Source: Azophilus sp965221755 (lineage in GTDB: Bacteria > Pseudomonadota > Gammaproteobacteria > Pseudomonadales > Azotimanducaceae). Taken from it: a DNA stretch of 64,000 bases. This document shows positions 44,228 to 52,506 of this stretch, in pieces. The stretch covers positions 1,612,001 to 1,676,000 of the forward strand of contig OZ244921.1 in NCBI GenBank assembly GCA_965221755.1, in the 5' to 3' direction. Position numbers and translations under genes: made by a program. A model generated the notes under the pieces. It was not told the origin of the DNA. It saw only the letters and a list, made by a program, of their open reading frames with translations, and searched no databases. Position 1 is the first letter of the stretch, and the number at the start of each line of letters is the position of its first letter.

Positions 44228-45715
44228 ATGCAGGACGCCTACAGCGACGATGGCGCCCTTCGGCCCCAAGACCAAATTGCGCTGAGCGTCTTTTTGTCCA
44301 CCCAAGACCGGGCCAAGCTCCTCGCGCAGCAGGGCGTGCCGTTTTTCTCCGGGCGCGAATCGGAAATCAACGTCTTCCGGCGCGCCCTGGTCGGGTTGGA
44401 GCAGGGGCTGCTGGCGGACGCCACCATCGTCGTCGAAGGCCCCCCAGGCGCCGGAAAAACCGCTCTTATGGCCCAGTGCATCGGCGAAGTCGCCATGCGC
44501 CCGCCCACGCCCGAAGGCCGCGAATGGCTGCCGATCATCGTCGAACCCGATGACACCAATTCCCCCGAAGCCCTGGGGCGCACCATCGACCGGGCCATCG
44601 CCAAACGTCTCGCCTCGACGGGTCAAGAGCAAGCCAAGCAAGTTCTGGCCGACATCGCCCGTCTGGTCGAACTTGCCCCGGAGGATCATGCCCGGGAAGT
44701 ACGCGAGGCCGCCGAGGTGATTCGTGGCGCGGCAAAGCGAATGGCCGCCGTTCCCCGTGACGAAGTCAACGCCGTCATGGACGGAACGGCCCAAAACCTG
44801 ACCGCCCTGCTGCCCCGCATCAAGTCGGCGGGCAAAGCCATATTGAACCGAGGCTTCTCCATCACGGGGTTTTCCGTCGGCGCCGCCCAAGCCACGCCCA
44901 ACGTCTCCATTGCCGATGTGGCCAGCGCCCGCGGCGGTGGCTGGAATCCCTACCAGATCGTCATCTTCGTGGATGAGGCCCAGATGATCCCCGCCCGCGA
45001 CCCGAACACTGGGCAGCCTTCCTCCGTGCTGTACAGAATCCACCAAGGCCGCGCCGGGGCCGCCCTGTCCCTTTGCGTGTTCGGGCTTCCCGGCACCTCG
45101 GAGGCGCTTGCTGACGCGGGCATATCACGCACCGTCGCTGAGCGCGGCATCCGCTTGGGCCGGCTGGGCCAAACGGATTGCGAGAAGGCCGCTCGCCGGT
45201 GCTTCCGGCAATTCCAAGTCGCCAACGCTGAAAGCTGGGTGGAGAGCATCGTCGCCCGAAGCGGCGAGTGGCCGCAACACCTTGCGGGCTATCTGGTCGC
45301 CGCCATGTTCGAAATCGGGGATAACCGCGCCCCAGGCGGCGGATGCGATGCTGCCCAAGCCTCCCTCGAACGGGCCATCGCCGCCGGGGACACGACCCGG
45401 CAGCAGTATTATGAGCAAAGGCGGAGGAGCTTGGCGCATGCGGGCCAGTTGCGGCTCGCCCGCCGACTCGCCCCGGAATTGCGGGACAACGGGATCATGA
45501 GCGAGGAGCGCCTCCAAGCGGCGATCGGCGAAGTGGAGCCGGACTGCACGAAGGATGAACGGCGCGAGTTCATTCAAGCCGCCATTCGCGCTGGATTCGT
45601 GGAGGAGAGGCAGGACGGCTACGCCATGCCCATTCCATCATTCGCGGCCCACCTGCTCAACGAGCCTCCGCAGCCCCTGCCGACCTCCGGCGGCGCGTCA
45701 TCCCTTCCGCGCTGA
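44228..45715 (+). CDS. AAA/STAND-like ATPase of unknown role
   Basis: The 495-residue protein has Walker A EGPPGAGKTALM near residues 70-81 and Walker B IVIFVDEAQM near 244-253, with an AAA_16/ORC-like N-terminal FSGRESEINVFRRAL. Residues 140-230 form a long helical insert before the Walker B strand. A winged-helix-like C-terminal part (DERREFIQAAIRAGFVEERQ) is possible. No membrane segment or known effector domain is seen. It follows the CRISPR array on the same strand. A role in defence or mobile-element control is possible but unsupported; it could also be a cargo-type ATPase. Confidence 0.75.
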   Translation: MQDAYSDDGALRPQDQIALSVFLSTQDRAKLLAQQGVPFFSGRESEINVFRRALVGLEQGLLADATIVVEGPPGAGKTALMAQCIGEVAMRPPTPEGREWLPIIVEPDDTNSPEALGRTIDRAIAKRLASTGQEQAKQVLADIARLVELAPEDHAREVREAAEVIRGAAKRMAAVPRDEVNAVMDGTAQNLTALLPRIKSAGKAILNRGFSITGFSVGAAQATPNVSIADVASARGGGWNPYQIVIFVDEAQMIPARDPNTGQPSSVLYRIHQGRAGAALSLCVFGLPGTSEALADAGISRTVAERGIRLGRLGQTDCEKAARRCFRQFQVANAESWVESIVARSGEWPQHLAGYLVAAMFEIGDNRAPGGGCDAAQASLERAIAAGDTTRQQYYEQRRRSLAHAGQLRLARRLAPELRDNGIMSEERLQAAIGEVEPDCTKDERREFIQAAIRAGFVEERQDGYAMPIPSFAAHLLNEPPQPLPTSGGASSLPR

Positions 45716-45771
45716 CAGCGCCATCGGCCAGATGCCAGCCGATGGCAGCGGCCGGGCACACTGTTTGTGCG

Positions 45772-45860
45772 GGCTCAGAAGCATCTCGGCACCTGACCCA
45801 CGCAACAGGCGCAGAGTTTCGCGGTAAGCGAAACTCCAACGCGCCCGCTCCACGGGCGCG
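45772..45860 (+). repeat. Composite palindromic repeat
   Basis: Terminal motif GGCTCAGAAGCATCTCGGCA (45772 on, ending CCTGACCC at 45799), hairpin GAGTTTCGC-GGTAA-GCGAAACTC (45814-45836), then a different third hairpin GCGCCCG-CTCCA-CGGGCGC (45841-45859). It shows that the outer hairpin module varies among copies. Confidence 0.75.
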
Positions 45861-45935
45861 CCTGTTTGGATTCCGCCGATGGCCCATTGTATAGTGCGCC
45901 TCCGGCTTCAACCCCATTCCGCTTCGGAGCATTCC

Positions 45936-46457
45936 ATGCCGCACCGCCCGCCTGCCCTCCCGCTGGCGCTGACCTTGGCCCTCCTTGCCGGGCAGGCGCC
46001 AGCCGCCCGTGCGGACAACTTCGTCCGGCTTGACCATCAGGGCGCGGCCCATGAGCTTTGCTGCTGCCGGGACGCCCCGGCAGTGGTCATGGCGCAGGGC
46101 AACGGCTGCCCGATCGTGCGCAACGCGGCGCATCACGTTCCGTTTGGCTCCGCCCAATCGGAATCGGCCCAGTCGGACCGCGGGCTGGACTTCGAGCCCG
46201 GGGGCAAGCTGATGCACCGCGCGGCGTGCGACGGCTCGGCTCGCAATCCCGGCGATCCGCCCCCCCGCCGCGACGTGCCTTGGGGCCTGCAGTCCTGGGA
46301 TGAAATGCCCCACGGCGCAATGAGTAAGCGGCTCGTGCAGGGCTTCGCCGCCATGGACGCCAACGGCGACGTCGGACTTGACGCCCAAGCGATGTTCAAC
46401 ATGCAAAACCGCCAGCGGCAAGCCGCCGCGGCGGGCGCAGCGCCCGGCGCGGAATAG
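45936..46457 (+). CDS. Secreted hypothetical protein with EF-hand-like loop
   Basis: The 173-residue frame starts at ATG 45936 with a clear signal peptide (PPALPLALTLALLAGQ then APAARA as cleavage site). The mature part has HELCCCRDAPAV, a Cys cluster, and near the end MDANGDVGLDAQAMF, which resembles a single EF-hand calcium loop (DxNxDxxxD). I do not recognise the family. The frame ends 53 bp before the acyl-CoA dehydrogenase pair. Long minus-strand frames over this region are shadows. Confidence 0.6.
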   Translation: MPHRPPALPLALTLALLAGQAPAARADNFVRLDHQGAAHELCCCRDAPAVVMAQGNGCPIVRNAAHHVPFGSAQSESAQSDRGLDFEPGGKLMHRAACDGSARNPGDPPPRRDVPWGLQSWDEMPHGAMSKRLVQGFAAMDANGDVGLDAQAMFNMQNRQRQAAAAGAAPGAE

Positions 46458-46510
46458 CGCGCCGCCAAACCAAACAAGTCAAACCAACGAGAAGACCAAG
46501 GGGAAGGTTC

Positions 46511-47629
46511 ATGAACTTCGAGTTCTCTGACGAACAGAATTTGCTGCGCGAGCAGGCGCACGGCTTCCTGGCCGAGCACTGCCCCATGAGCAAGGTGCGG
46601 GCCGTGCTGGACGGCGAGCAGTCGGCTGATTTGGAGCTTTGGCGGAAGGTCGCCGAGCTGGGCTGGACCGCAACCGCCATCCCGGAGGAGTTCGGCGGCT
46701 TGGGCCTCTCCTATCTGGAGCTTGCGGTCATCGCCGAGGAGCTGGGCCGGGCGGTCGCGCCAATCCCGTTCTCCTCCTCCGTGTATCTTGCCACCGAAGC
46801 CCTGCTGCTGGCGGGCAGCGCCGAGCAGAAGGAGCGCTGGCTGCCCAAGCTCGCCAGCGGCGAGGCCATCGGCACCTTCGCCATCAGCGAGGGGCCGAAC
46901 CGCACGGCGCCCGCCAACCTGCAAACCACTGCCCAAGGCGGCGCGCTGAACGGCTCCAAAGCCGCCGTCCCGGATGGCGACATCGCCGACCTCGCCATCG
47001 TGGTGGCCAAGGCTGACGCGGGCGACGGGGCCAGCCTGCAACTGGTGGAGCTCGACGGGCAAGGGGTCGGCATCCGGCCGCAGCGCACCTTGGACTTCTC
47101 CCGCAGCCATGCCCGCCTGACGTTCGCCGACGCGCCCTGCGAACCGCTCGGCCATCCGGGCGAGGGCTGGGCGCACACCGAAAGGCTGTTCGACCGGGCC
47201 GCGGTGCTGTTTGCCTGGGAGCAGGTGGGCGGAGCCGAGGCGGCGCTGGAAATGGCTAGGGAGTACGCCATGGGCCGCTACGCCTTCGGGCGTCCGATCG
47301 CCTCCTACCAAGCCATCAAGCACAAGCTGGCGCAGGCCTACGTCAAGAACACGCTGGCCCGCTCCAACGGCTACTACGGGGCCTGGGCGCTCAACACTGG
47401 GGCCGCCGAACTGCCGCTGGCGGCGGCGACGGCGCGGGTGTCGGCCACCCAAGCCTACTACTACGCCTCCAAGGAGAACATCCAAACCCACGGGGGGATG
47501 GGCTACACATGGGAGTTTGACTGCCAGTTCCACTATCGGCGGGCCAAGCTGCTGTCGGTGAACATCGGCAGCGAGGGCCTGTGGCAGGACAAGCTGGTGA
47601 CCGCCCTCGAACGGTCCAACGCCGCCTGA
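46511..47629 (+). CDS. Acyl-CoA dehydrogenase (first of a pair)
   Basis: The 372-residue flavoprotein follows GGGGAAGG. It has the ACAD fold: N-terminal EFSDEQNLLREQAHGFLAEH, IPEEFGGLGLSYLELAVIAEELG, and the C-terminal FGRPIASYQAIKHKLAQAYV with IQTHGGMGYTWEFD. The mid-domain TFAISEGPNRTAP lacks the usual flavin-binding S/T pattern of full-length enzymes, which suggests a partner subunit. It is followed after 74 bp by a second, larger ACAD. Such adjacent pairs form alpha2beta2 enzymes in steroid or side-chain degradation (FadE28/FadE29, ChsE4/ChsE5 types); here the substrate is unknown. Confidence 0.85.
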   Translation: MNFEFSDEQNLLREQAHGFLAEHCPMSKVRAVLDGEQSADLELWRKVAELGWTATAIPEEFGGLGLSYLELAVIAEELGRAVAPIPFSSSVYLATEALLLAGSAEQKERWLPKLASGEAIGTFAISEGPNRTAPANLQTTAQGGALNGSKAAVPDGDIADLAIVVAKADAGDGASLQLVELDGQGVGIRPQRTLDFSRSHARLTFADAPCEPLGHPGEGWAHTERLFDRAAVLFAWEQVGGAEAALEMAREYAMGRYAFGRPIASYQAIKHKLAQAYVKNTLARSNGYYGAWALNTGAAELPLAAATARVSATQAYYYASKENIQTHGGMGYTWEFDCQFHYRRAKLLSVNIGSEGLWQDKLVTALERSNAA

Positions 47630-47703
47630 GCGAGGCGGCGCCGACCCAAGGCAGGACAGCAAGAAACAGGACAGCAAGACAAAAGCAAGCAAGGAGACCC
47701 AGA

Positions 47704-48915
47704 ATGGATTTCAACGACACACCGACTGAGGCGGCCTTTCGCGAGGAGGCCCGGGCTTGGCTGAAGGACAACGTGCCCACCGAGGCGGAGCTTGCCGGCC
47801 TGAACCTCATGCAGCAGTCCAAGCTCTGGCAAAAGCGCAAGTACGATGCGGGCTGGGCCTGCATCCGCTGGCCCAAGGAGTACGGCGGACGGGGCGCCAA
47901 CGCCATCGAGCAGGTGATCTGGAACCAGGAGGAGGCCAAGCATCCTGACCTGCCCGGCGGCGTGTTCAGCATCGGCCAAGGCATGGCCGCGCCCACGTTG
48001 ATGGCTTGGGCCAAGGAGGAGCAAAAGCAACGCTACCTGCCGAAGCTGGCCAGCGGCGAGGAAATCTGGTGCCAGCTGTTCAGCGAGCCGGCCGGCGGCT
48101 CGGACTTGGCCGCCCTGCGCACCAAGGCCGAGAAGGACGGCGACGAATGGGTGATCAACGGCCAGAAAATCTGGACCTCCGGCGCCCACTACTCCGACTA
48201 CGGCATCCTGGTGGTGCGCACCGACCCCAACGTGCCCAAGCACAAGGGCCTTTCCTACTTCTTTCTGGACATGAAATCCGCCGGCGTCGAGATCAAGCCC
48301 ATCAAGCAGCTGTCCGGCGACGCCAACTTCAACGAGGTCTATTTCACCGACGTGCGCATCCCTGACAGCCAGCGCCTGGGCGAGGTCGGCCAAGGCTGGC
48401 AGGTGTCCATCACCACGCTGATGAACGAACGCGCCTCCATCGGCGCTGGCGGCGCGGGCTCCGACTTCCGCGCCCTGCTGGACCTGGCGCAGACCGTCAC
48501 CATCAACGAAAAGCCGGCCATCGAGGATTCCGCCGTGCGCGCCAAGCTGGCCGACTGGCACTGCAAGCGCTCCGGCCTGAAGTACACTGGCTACCGCTCC
48601 TTGAGCGCCCTGTCGCGCGGCGAGACGCCCGGGCCGGAGAACTCCATCGGCAAGCTGGTGGCGGCGCCCATGACCCAGGACATGGCCTCTTTCGCCATGG
48701 ACCTGATGGAGATGTCCGGGGCCGTCTGGGACGATGAGGACTCCCCGGCGGCAGGGCTGTTCCAAGCCACCTTCATGGCCATACCGGGCTTTCGCATTGC
48801 CGGCGGCACCGACGAGATCATGGCCAACATCATCGCCGAGCGGGTGCTGGGGCTGCCCCAGGAGCCGCGGCTGGACAAAGGCATTCCCTTCAACGAGGTG
48901 CCGACGGGCGCATGA
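47704..48915 (+). CDS. Acyl-CoA dehydrogenase (second of a pair)
   Basis: The 403-residue protein starts at ATG 47704 behind AAGGAG. It shows the full ACAD signature CQLFSEPAGGSDLAALRTKA near residues 118-137, WVINGQKIWTSGAHYSDYGI, RTDPNVPKHKGLSYFFLDM and the C-terminal IAGGTDEIMANIIAERVLGLP that binds FAD across the dimer. It belongs with the upstream smaller ACAD and would supply the flavin-binding half of a heteromeric enzyme. No other beta-oxidation gene is adjacent. Confidence 0.9.
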   Translation: MDFNDTPTEAAFREEARAWLKDNVPTEAELAGLNLMQQSKLWQKRKYDAGWACIRWPKEYGGRGANAIEQVIWNQEEAKHPDLPGGVFSIGQGMAAPTLMAWAKEEQKQRYLPKLASGEEIWCQLFSEPAGGSDLAALRTKAEKDGDEWVINGQKIWTSGAHYSDYGILVVRTDPNVPKHKGLSYFFLDMKSAGVEIKPIKQLSGDANFNEVYFTDVRIPDSQRLGEVGQGWQVSITTLMNERASIGAGGAGSDFRALLDLAQTVTINEKPAIEDSAVRAKLADWHCKRSGLKYTGYRSLSALSRGETPGPENSIGKLVAAPMTQDMASFAMDLMEMSGAVWDDEDSPAAGLFQATFMAIPGFRIAGGTDEIMANIIAERVLGLPQEPRLDKGIPFNEVPTGA

Positions 48916-48927
48916 CGTAATGCGGCG

Positions 48928-50082
48928 ATGCGTCGATTCAACACCGAAGGGCCCGTTCGGCTGGACGACCACTACCGCATTCCGCCGCTTGAGCGGATCA
49001 ATGTCGATCATGTCCTGGAGTTGATCCAAGACAAGCGTTGCTTTGTCCTGCACGCCCCCCGCCAAACTGGCAAGACCTCGGCGTTGATGGCGCTCGCCGA
49101 GCGGCCGCTACCACTGCGTGTACGTGAACGTGGAAGTGGGTCAATCCGTCCGCGAGGACGTGCTCTCGCCGATGAAGCCTGCTTTCGCAATGAGGCGGGC
49201 CGCGACCGGTCTCGCCCGATTGGCGTGAAAGCCATCCGCGATGCCCGGGAGAGGCTCATTGCGCAGGCTCAGAAACATTTCGGAACCTGACCCAAGCAAC
49301 AGGCGCGGAGTTTCGCGATCGCGAAACTCCAACTAACCTTGGCATCCGGCCAAGGTTCGCCTCATTGAGCGCCGCGTGGTCCACCTTGACCAGCTTGCCC
49401 ACAAGCTTGAGGAGGAGCGCGTTCGCCGGGTGATCGAACCCTTGCTGAGCGGCGCCGAAAGCCAAGGCGCGGTGCCCATCGATGACTTGAAGTGCGTGCG
49501 CGATCTGGGCTTGATCGCCCAGAGCGACCCGGTGGCCATAGCCAATCCGATCTATCAGGTCATTCCCCGTGATCTAACCTACTCCACCCAAGCGACCATC
49601 ACCCACGACCCGGCTTGGTACTTGGACGCCAGTGGCGCGTTGCGCATCGGCGATCTGCTGGCGGGCTTCCAGAAGTTCTTCCGCCAGCACCCCGAGCACT
49701 GGGTGGAAAACGCTTCCAATACAAGGAAGCGGGGCCGCAGCAGCTGCTGCAGGCCTTCCTGCAGCGCATGGTCAATGGTGGCGGGCGGATCGAGCGGGAG
49801 TACGGCTTGGGCCGCATGCGCACCGACTTGCTGGTTGCCTGGCCAACGCGCGGTGACGCAATGCAGGCGCGCACCGTGATCGAGTGCAAGGTGCTGCACG
49901 GCGGCTTGGGGCGCACCATCCGCGACGGCGTGGCGCAGACCGGGGCCTACATGGACCGCTGCGACGCCCATAAGGGCCATTTAGTGGTGTTCGACCGCAC
50001 GCCGGGCAAACCTTGGGACGACAAGGTGTTTCAGCGCGACGAAACGGTCAACGGCAGGACCATCCGCGTCTGGGGCATGTGA
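48928..50082 (+). pseudogene. AAA ATPase with C-terminal PD-(D/E)XK-like domain, broken
   Basis: The start (MRRFNTEGPVRLDDHYRIPP) and Walker A APRQTGKTSALM are intact to about 49100. Then the frame shifts: GRYHCVYVNVEVGQSVRED continues in another frame. After about 49240 a palindromic repeat (49266-49357) replaces coding sequence. The gene resumes near 49376 (VHLDQLAHKLEEERVRRVIE), runs to about 49730 and shifts again; the tail (KEAGPQQLLQAFLQRMVNGG, then RTDLLVAW and RTVIECKVLHGGLG) is nuclease-like, with the E-x-K motif IECK. So at least two frameshifts, a deletion and one insertion inactivate it. Confidence 0.8.
49266..49357 (+). repeat. Composite palindromic repeat inside broken ATPase gene
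   Basis: Terminal motif GGCTCAGAAACATTTCGGAA ending in CCTGACCC (49266-49293), hairpin GGAGTTTCGC-GATC-GCGAAACTCC (49307-49330), then AACCTTGGC-ATCCG-GCCAAGGTT (49335-49357). It occupies the place where ATPase codons are missing. Confidence 0.8.
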
Positions 50083-50093
50083 CGCCCGCCCGG

Positions 50094-50621
50094 CTAGGCG
50101 GCTTCGGAACCGGCGGAGTCGGCGCTTGCGGGGAATAGGATCAGTTCGTAAGGCTGTTGGCTGGCATCGGTGAGGATGAGGCGATTTTCGGCCACCTCCG
50201 CGAGCAAGCGGCCGTCCGGCAAGGCATCGCCAACATGGAAGCGTTGCACGGTGCCGTCCTTGAGGATGAGCAGGATGGATGTGCGGTCCGGCACGGAGAA
50301 CAGGCCGACGAAGCCCATTTCACGCAGTTCGGGATTGAGCCGGTCGAGGCCCGCAGCAGCAGCCGCCCGGCGTTCGGCCTCCTCGAACGAGATGCCCCAT
50401 CGGGTGCTTTGCGCAAAGCCCTCCAGGTCTTCCTCGGGCAAGCTGCCGATGTCCCGCGGCTCGGGCGGTTCCACTGCCGCCGCTGGCGGCGGCGGCGATG
50501 CAACCGGCCAAGCAAAGGCCAGCACAAGGGCGCCGGCCCAAATGCCGAGCACGGTGAGCAGGCGTTTTCTGCCTTGGGGGCTGGACCATCCCAATCGGGC
50601 GGCAAGGTCGGCAAGGCGCAT
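50094..50621 (-). CDS. GspC-like inner-membrane protein
   Basis: The 175-residue protein from ATG 50621 (MRLADLAARLGWSS) has one membrane segment (LLTVLGIWAGALVLAFAWPV near 20-40), a Pro-rich linker and a periplasmic domain ending in VQRFHVGDALPDGRLLAEV and ENRLILTDASQQPYEL. That last pattern is the homology region of type II secretion GspC and related PilP-like proteins. No PDZ domain follows and no other gsp gene is near, so its partner is unknown. It converges with the broken ATPase gene 12 bp away. The ORF opens at 50657, but the later ATG gives the usual short cytoplasmic start. Confidence 0.65.
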   Translation of the reverse strand: MRLADLAARLGWSSPQGRKRLLTVLGIWAGALVLAFAWPVASPPPPAAAVEPPEPRDIGSLPEEDLEGFAQSTRWGISFEEAERRAAAAAGLDRLNPELREMGFVGLFSVPDRTSILLILKDGTVQRFHVGDALPDGRLLAEVAENRLILTDASQQPYELILFPASADSAGSEAA

Positions 50622-50749
50622 GGGAACTCCGAAGGAACTCTGTGCCGCAAGGGTCATGTCATGATGGCCATGTTACGACAGTCCTTGCATGAAACAACTC
50701 CGATTCAAGGCGCGGCGGCCATTCTCATTGCAGCCGGCTGGCGGCGCCA

Positions 50750-50842
50750 GCGCGACCTGACGGTCGCGGATGGAGTTTCGCTGGCGCGAAACTCCGCGCT
50801 CGTCGCTTAGATCAGATTCCGGTATGTTTCTGAGCCCGCACA
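50750..50842 (-). repeat. 93-bp composite palindromic repeat, identical to 54773-54865
   Basis: Order on plus strand: hairpin CGCGACC-TGAC-GGTCGCG, GAT, hairpin GGAGTTTCGC-TGGC-GCGAAACTCC, GCGCTCGTCGCTTAGATCAG, then the terminal motif in reverse (CGGTATGTTTCTGAGCC). All 93 bases match the copy 4 kb away. It lies in the roughly 400-bp gap before the ABC permease gene; the rest of that gap shows no gene. Confidence 0.85.
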
Positions 50843-51027
50843 GTGCCTGCCATCGCCGGCGAGGGTGGGAATCCCGCTCCGGAGCGGGGCATCCTGCCCT
50901 CAATTGGAAACCGCTCACCTGTCCTGCGCCAAAACGAGCCTTGCTGAAGGCGACCGCATCTTGCCCCCGCCTTGAATGAGGGTTGTAAAATTCACCGCCC
51001 GCCGATGAGCCAACGCAAACCGGACCC

Positions 51028-51792
51028 ATGACCCCCAGACGCGCCAAGGACATCCTGCTGTACAAGACCTACGCCGAACTGAAGGCGGAGGCGCAGCGCA
51101 ATTTCCTAGGCTTCCTGTGGTGGGTGGTCGAGCCCATCCTCTTCATGCTGGTGTTCTACTTCATCTTCGGCAAGCTGCTCGGACGCCAGCCGGAAGCCTT
51201 CATACCCTTTCTGCTGGTCGGCTTGGTGGTTTGGCTGTGGGGCCAGGCGACCATCACCCAGGGCGCATCGGCCATCACCGCCAACCACGGGCTGTTGAAT
51301 CAGGCCTTCGTGCCCAAGGCGCTGTTTCCCACCGTGATCTTCCTGAAGAACACCCTCAAGTTCATGTTTGCGCTGTTGATGCTGCTGATCTTCCTAGTCG
51401 CCTACGGCCTTGAGGCCTCCCTGATTTGGCTGGAGGCGATCCCGGTGCTGGCGGTCGGCGGCCTGTTCATTCTGGGCTCGGCCTATCTGGCGGCCGCCCT
51501 GACGCCGTTTTTCCCCGACCTGCGGATACTCATCGACAACGGCCTGCGGGTGCTGTTCTTCATGTCCGGGATCTTCTACGACATCGACACGCTGAGCGGC
51601 AGCCACACGGCGGTGTTTCAAGCCAACCCAGCTGCCGTGCTGATCGACAGCCTGCGCGGCATTCTGCTGGCTGGCGAGCATGCCGATTGGTGGCGCCTCG
51701 CCGGCGTGTTCGGCGGCGCCCTGGGCGTCGGCGGCACGGGCTACGCCATCATGCGGGCCAACGAATCAAGGTATGCCAAGATCGCCTACTGA
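51028..51792 (+). CDS. ABC-2 type polysaccharide export permease (Wzm-like)
   Basis: The 254-residue membrane protein has the short amphipathic start of O-antigen and capsule exporters (KTYAELKAEAQRNFLGFLWWVVEPILFM) and six hydrophobic segments, for example FLLVGLVVWLWGQATI and LKFMFALLMLLIFLVAYGL. PVFF-like signatures appear as MSGIFYDIDTLSG. Relatives export O-antigen, teichoic acid or capsule linked to a lipid carrier. Its ATPase gene overlaps its 3' end by 20 bp. No glycosyltransferase lies nearby in the window. Confidence 0.85.
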   Translation: MTPRRAKDILLYKTYAELKAEAQRNFLGFLWWVVEPILFMLVFYFIFGKLLGRQPEAFIPFLLVGLVVWLWGQATITQGASAITANHGLLNQAFVPKALFPTVIFLKNTLKFMFALLMLLIFLVAYGLEASLIWLEAIPVLAVGGLFILGSAYLAAALTPFFPDLRILIDNGLRVLFFMSGIFYDIDTLSGSHTAVFQANPAAVLIDSLRGILLAGEHADWWRLAGVFGGALGVGGTGYAIMRANESRYAKIAY

Positions 51793-52480
51793 GGGGCGGC
51801 GCCCCCTGCTCAGCTTGGCCTCGGTCGGCGTATGCTATCGCCGCCGCCGCTCCATGCGCTCCACCGGCAAGCTCCATTGGGCCTTGTCCGATGTGAGCTT
51901 TGAGGTGATGAGCGGTGAGACGGTGGGCATTCTGGGCGGCAACGGGTCCGGCAAAACCACGCTGCTGAAAGTGCTCGCCGGCATCATCGAGCCGGACCGG
52001 GGCAAGGTCGGACGCAACCACTCAAGCATTTCGATGCTGTCCCTGCAGGTGGGGTTCCTGCCGCAGCTCTCCGGGCGGGAGAACGCCCTGCTCAGCAGCG
52101 TGCTGCTCGGCGAGGATCGGCTGTCGGCAAAGCGCAATCTCGACGCAATCGTGCGGTTCGCCGGCCTTGAGGATTGCATTGACGACCCCTTGGCCACCTA
52201 TTCGTCCGGCATGCGGGCGCGCCTTGGGTTTTCCGTGGCCTACCACACCACGCCCGAACTGCTGCTGATTGACGAGGTGCTCGGCGTCGGCGACGAGGAG
52301 TTTCGGCTGAAGTCCACCGCCGCCATCGAGGAACTGATCAAATCGGATCGAACGGTGGTGCTGGTCTCCCACAACCTGTCAACCATGCGCGAACTCTGCG
52401 ACCGGGTGGTCTGGATTGAGGATGGCAAGAGCCGGATGGTCGGCCCTACGGAGGAGGTGATTGATGCCTACTTGGGGTGA
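51773..52480 (+). CDS. ABC polysaccharide export ATP-binding protein (Wzt/KpsT-like)
   Basis: The 235-residue ATPase from ATG 51773 (MPRSPTEGRRPLLSLASVGV) has Walker A GGNGSGKTT, an unusually short signature TYSSGMRARLGFSVAY (the family's YSSGM form in place of LSGGQ), Walker B LLLIDEVLGVGDEEF and SHNLSTMRELCDR. These are hallmarks of Wzt, TagH and KpsT. It lacks the C-terminal carbohydrate-binding domain of O9-type Wzt, so it resembles capsule-type ATPases. It pairs with the overlapping permease. Confidence 0.9.
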   Translation: MPRSPTEGRRPLLSLASVGVCYRRRRSMRSTGKLHWALSDVSFEVMSGETVGILGGNGSGKTTLLKVLAGIIEPDRGKVGRNHSSISMLSLQVGFLPQLSGRENALLSSVLLGEDRLSAKRNLDAIVRFAGLEDCIDDPLATYSSGMRARLGFSVAYHTTPELLLIDEVLGVGDEEFRLKSTAAIEELIKSDRTVVLVSHNLSTMRELCDRVVWIEDGKSRMVGPTEEVIDAYLG

Positions 52481-52506
52481 GCTGGGGACTGCGGGCAGCG
52501 GACTGG

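Noticed and set aside
46133..47692. A 519-residue minus-strand frame over the secreted protein and first acyl-CoA dehydrogenase
   Set aside because: It is the GC-driven shadow of two well-supported plus-strand genes and has no recognisable motif.
47533..49065. A 510-residue minus-strand frame opposite the second acyl-CoA dehydrogenase
   Set aside because: Antisense shadow; the plus strand has complete ACAD signatures and a ribosome site.
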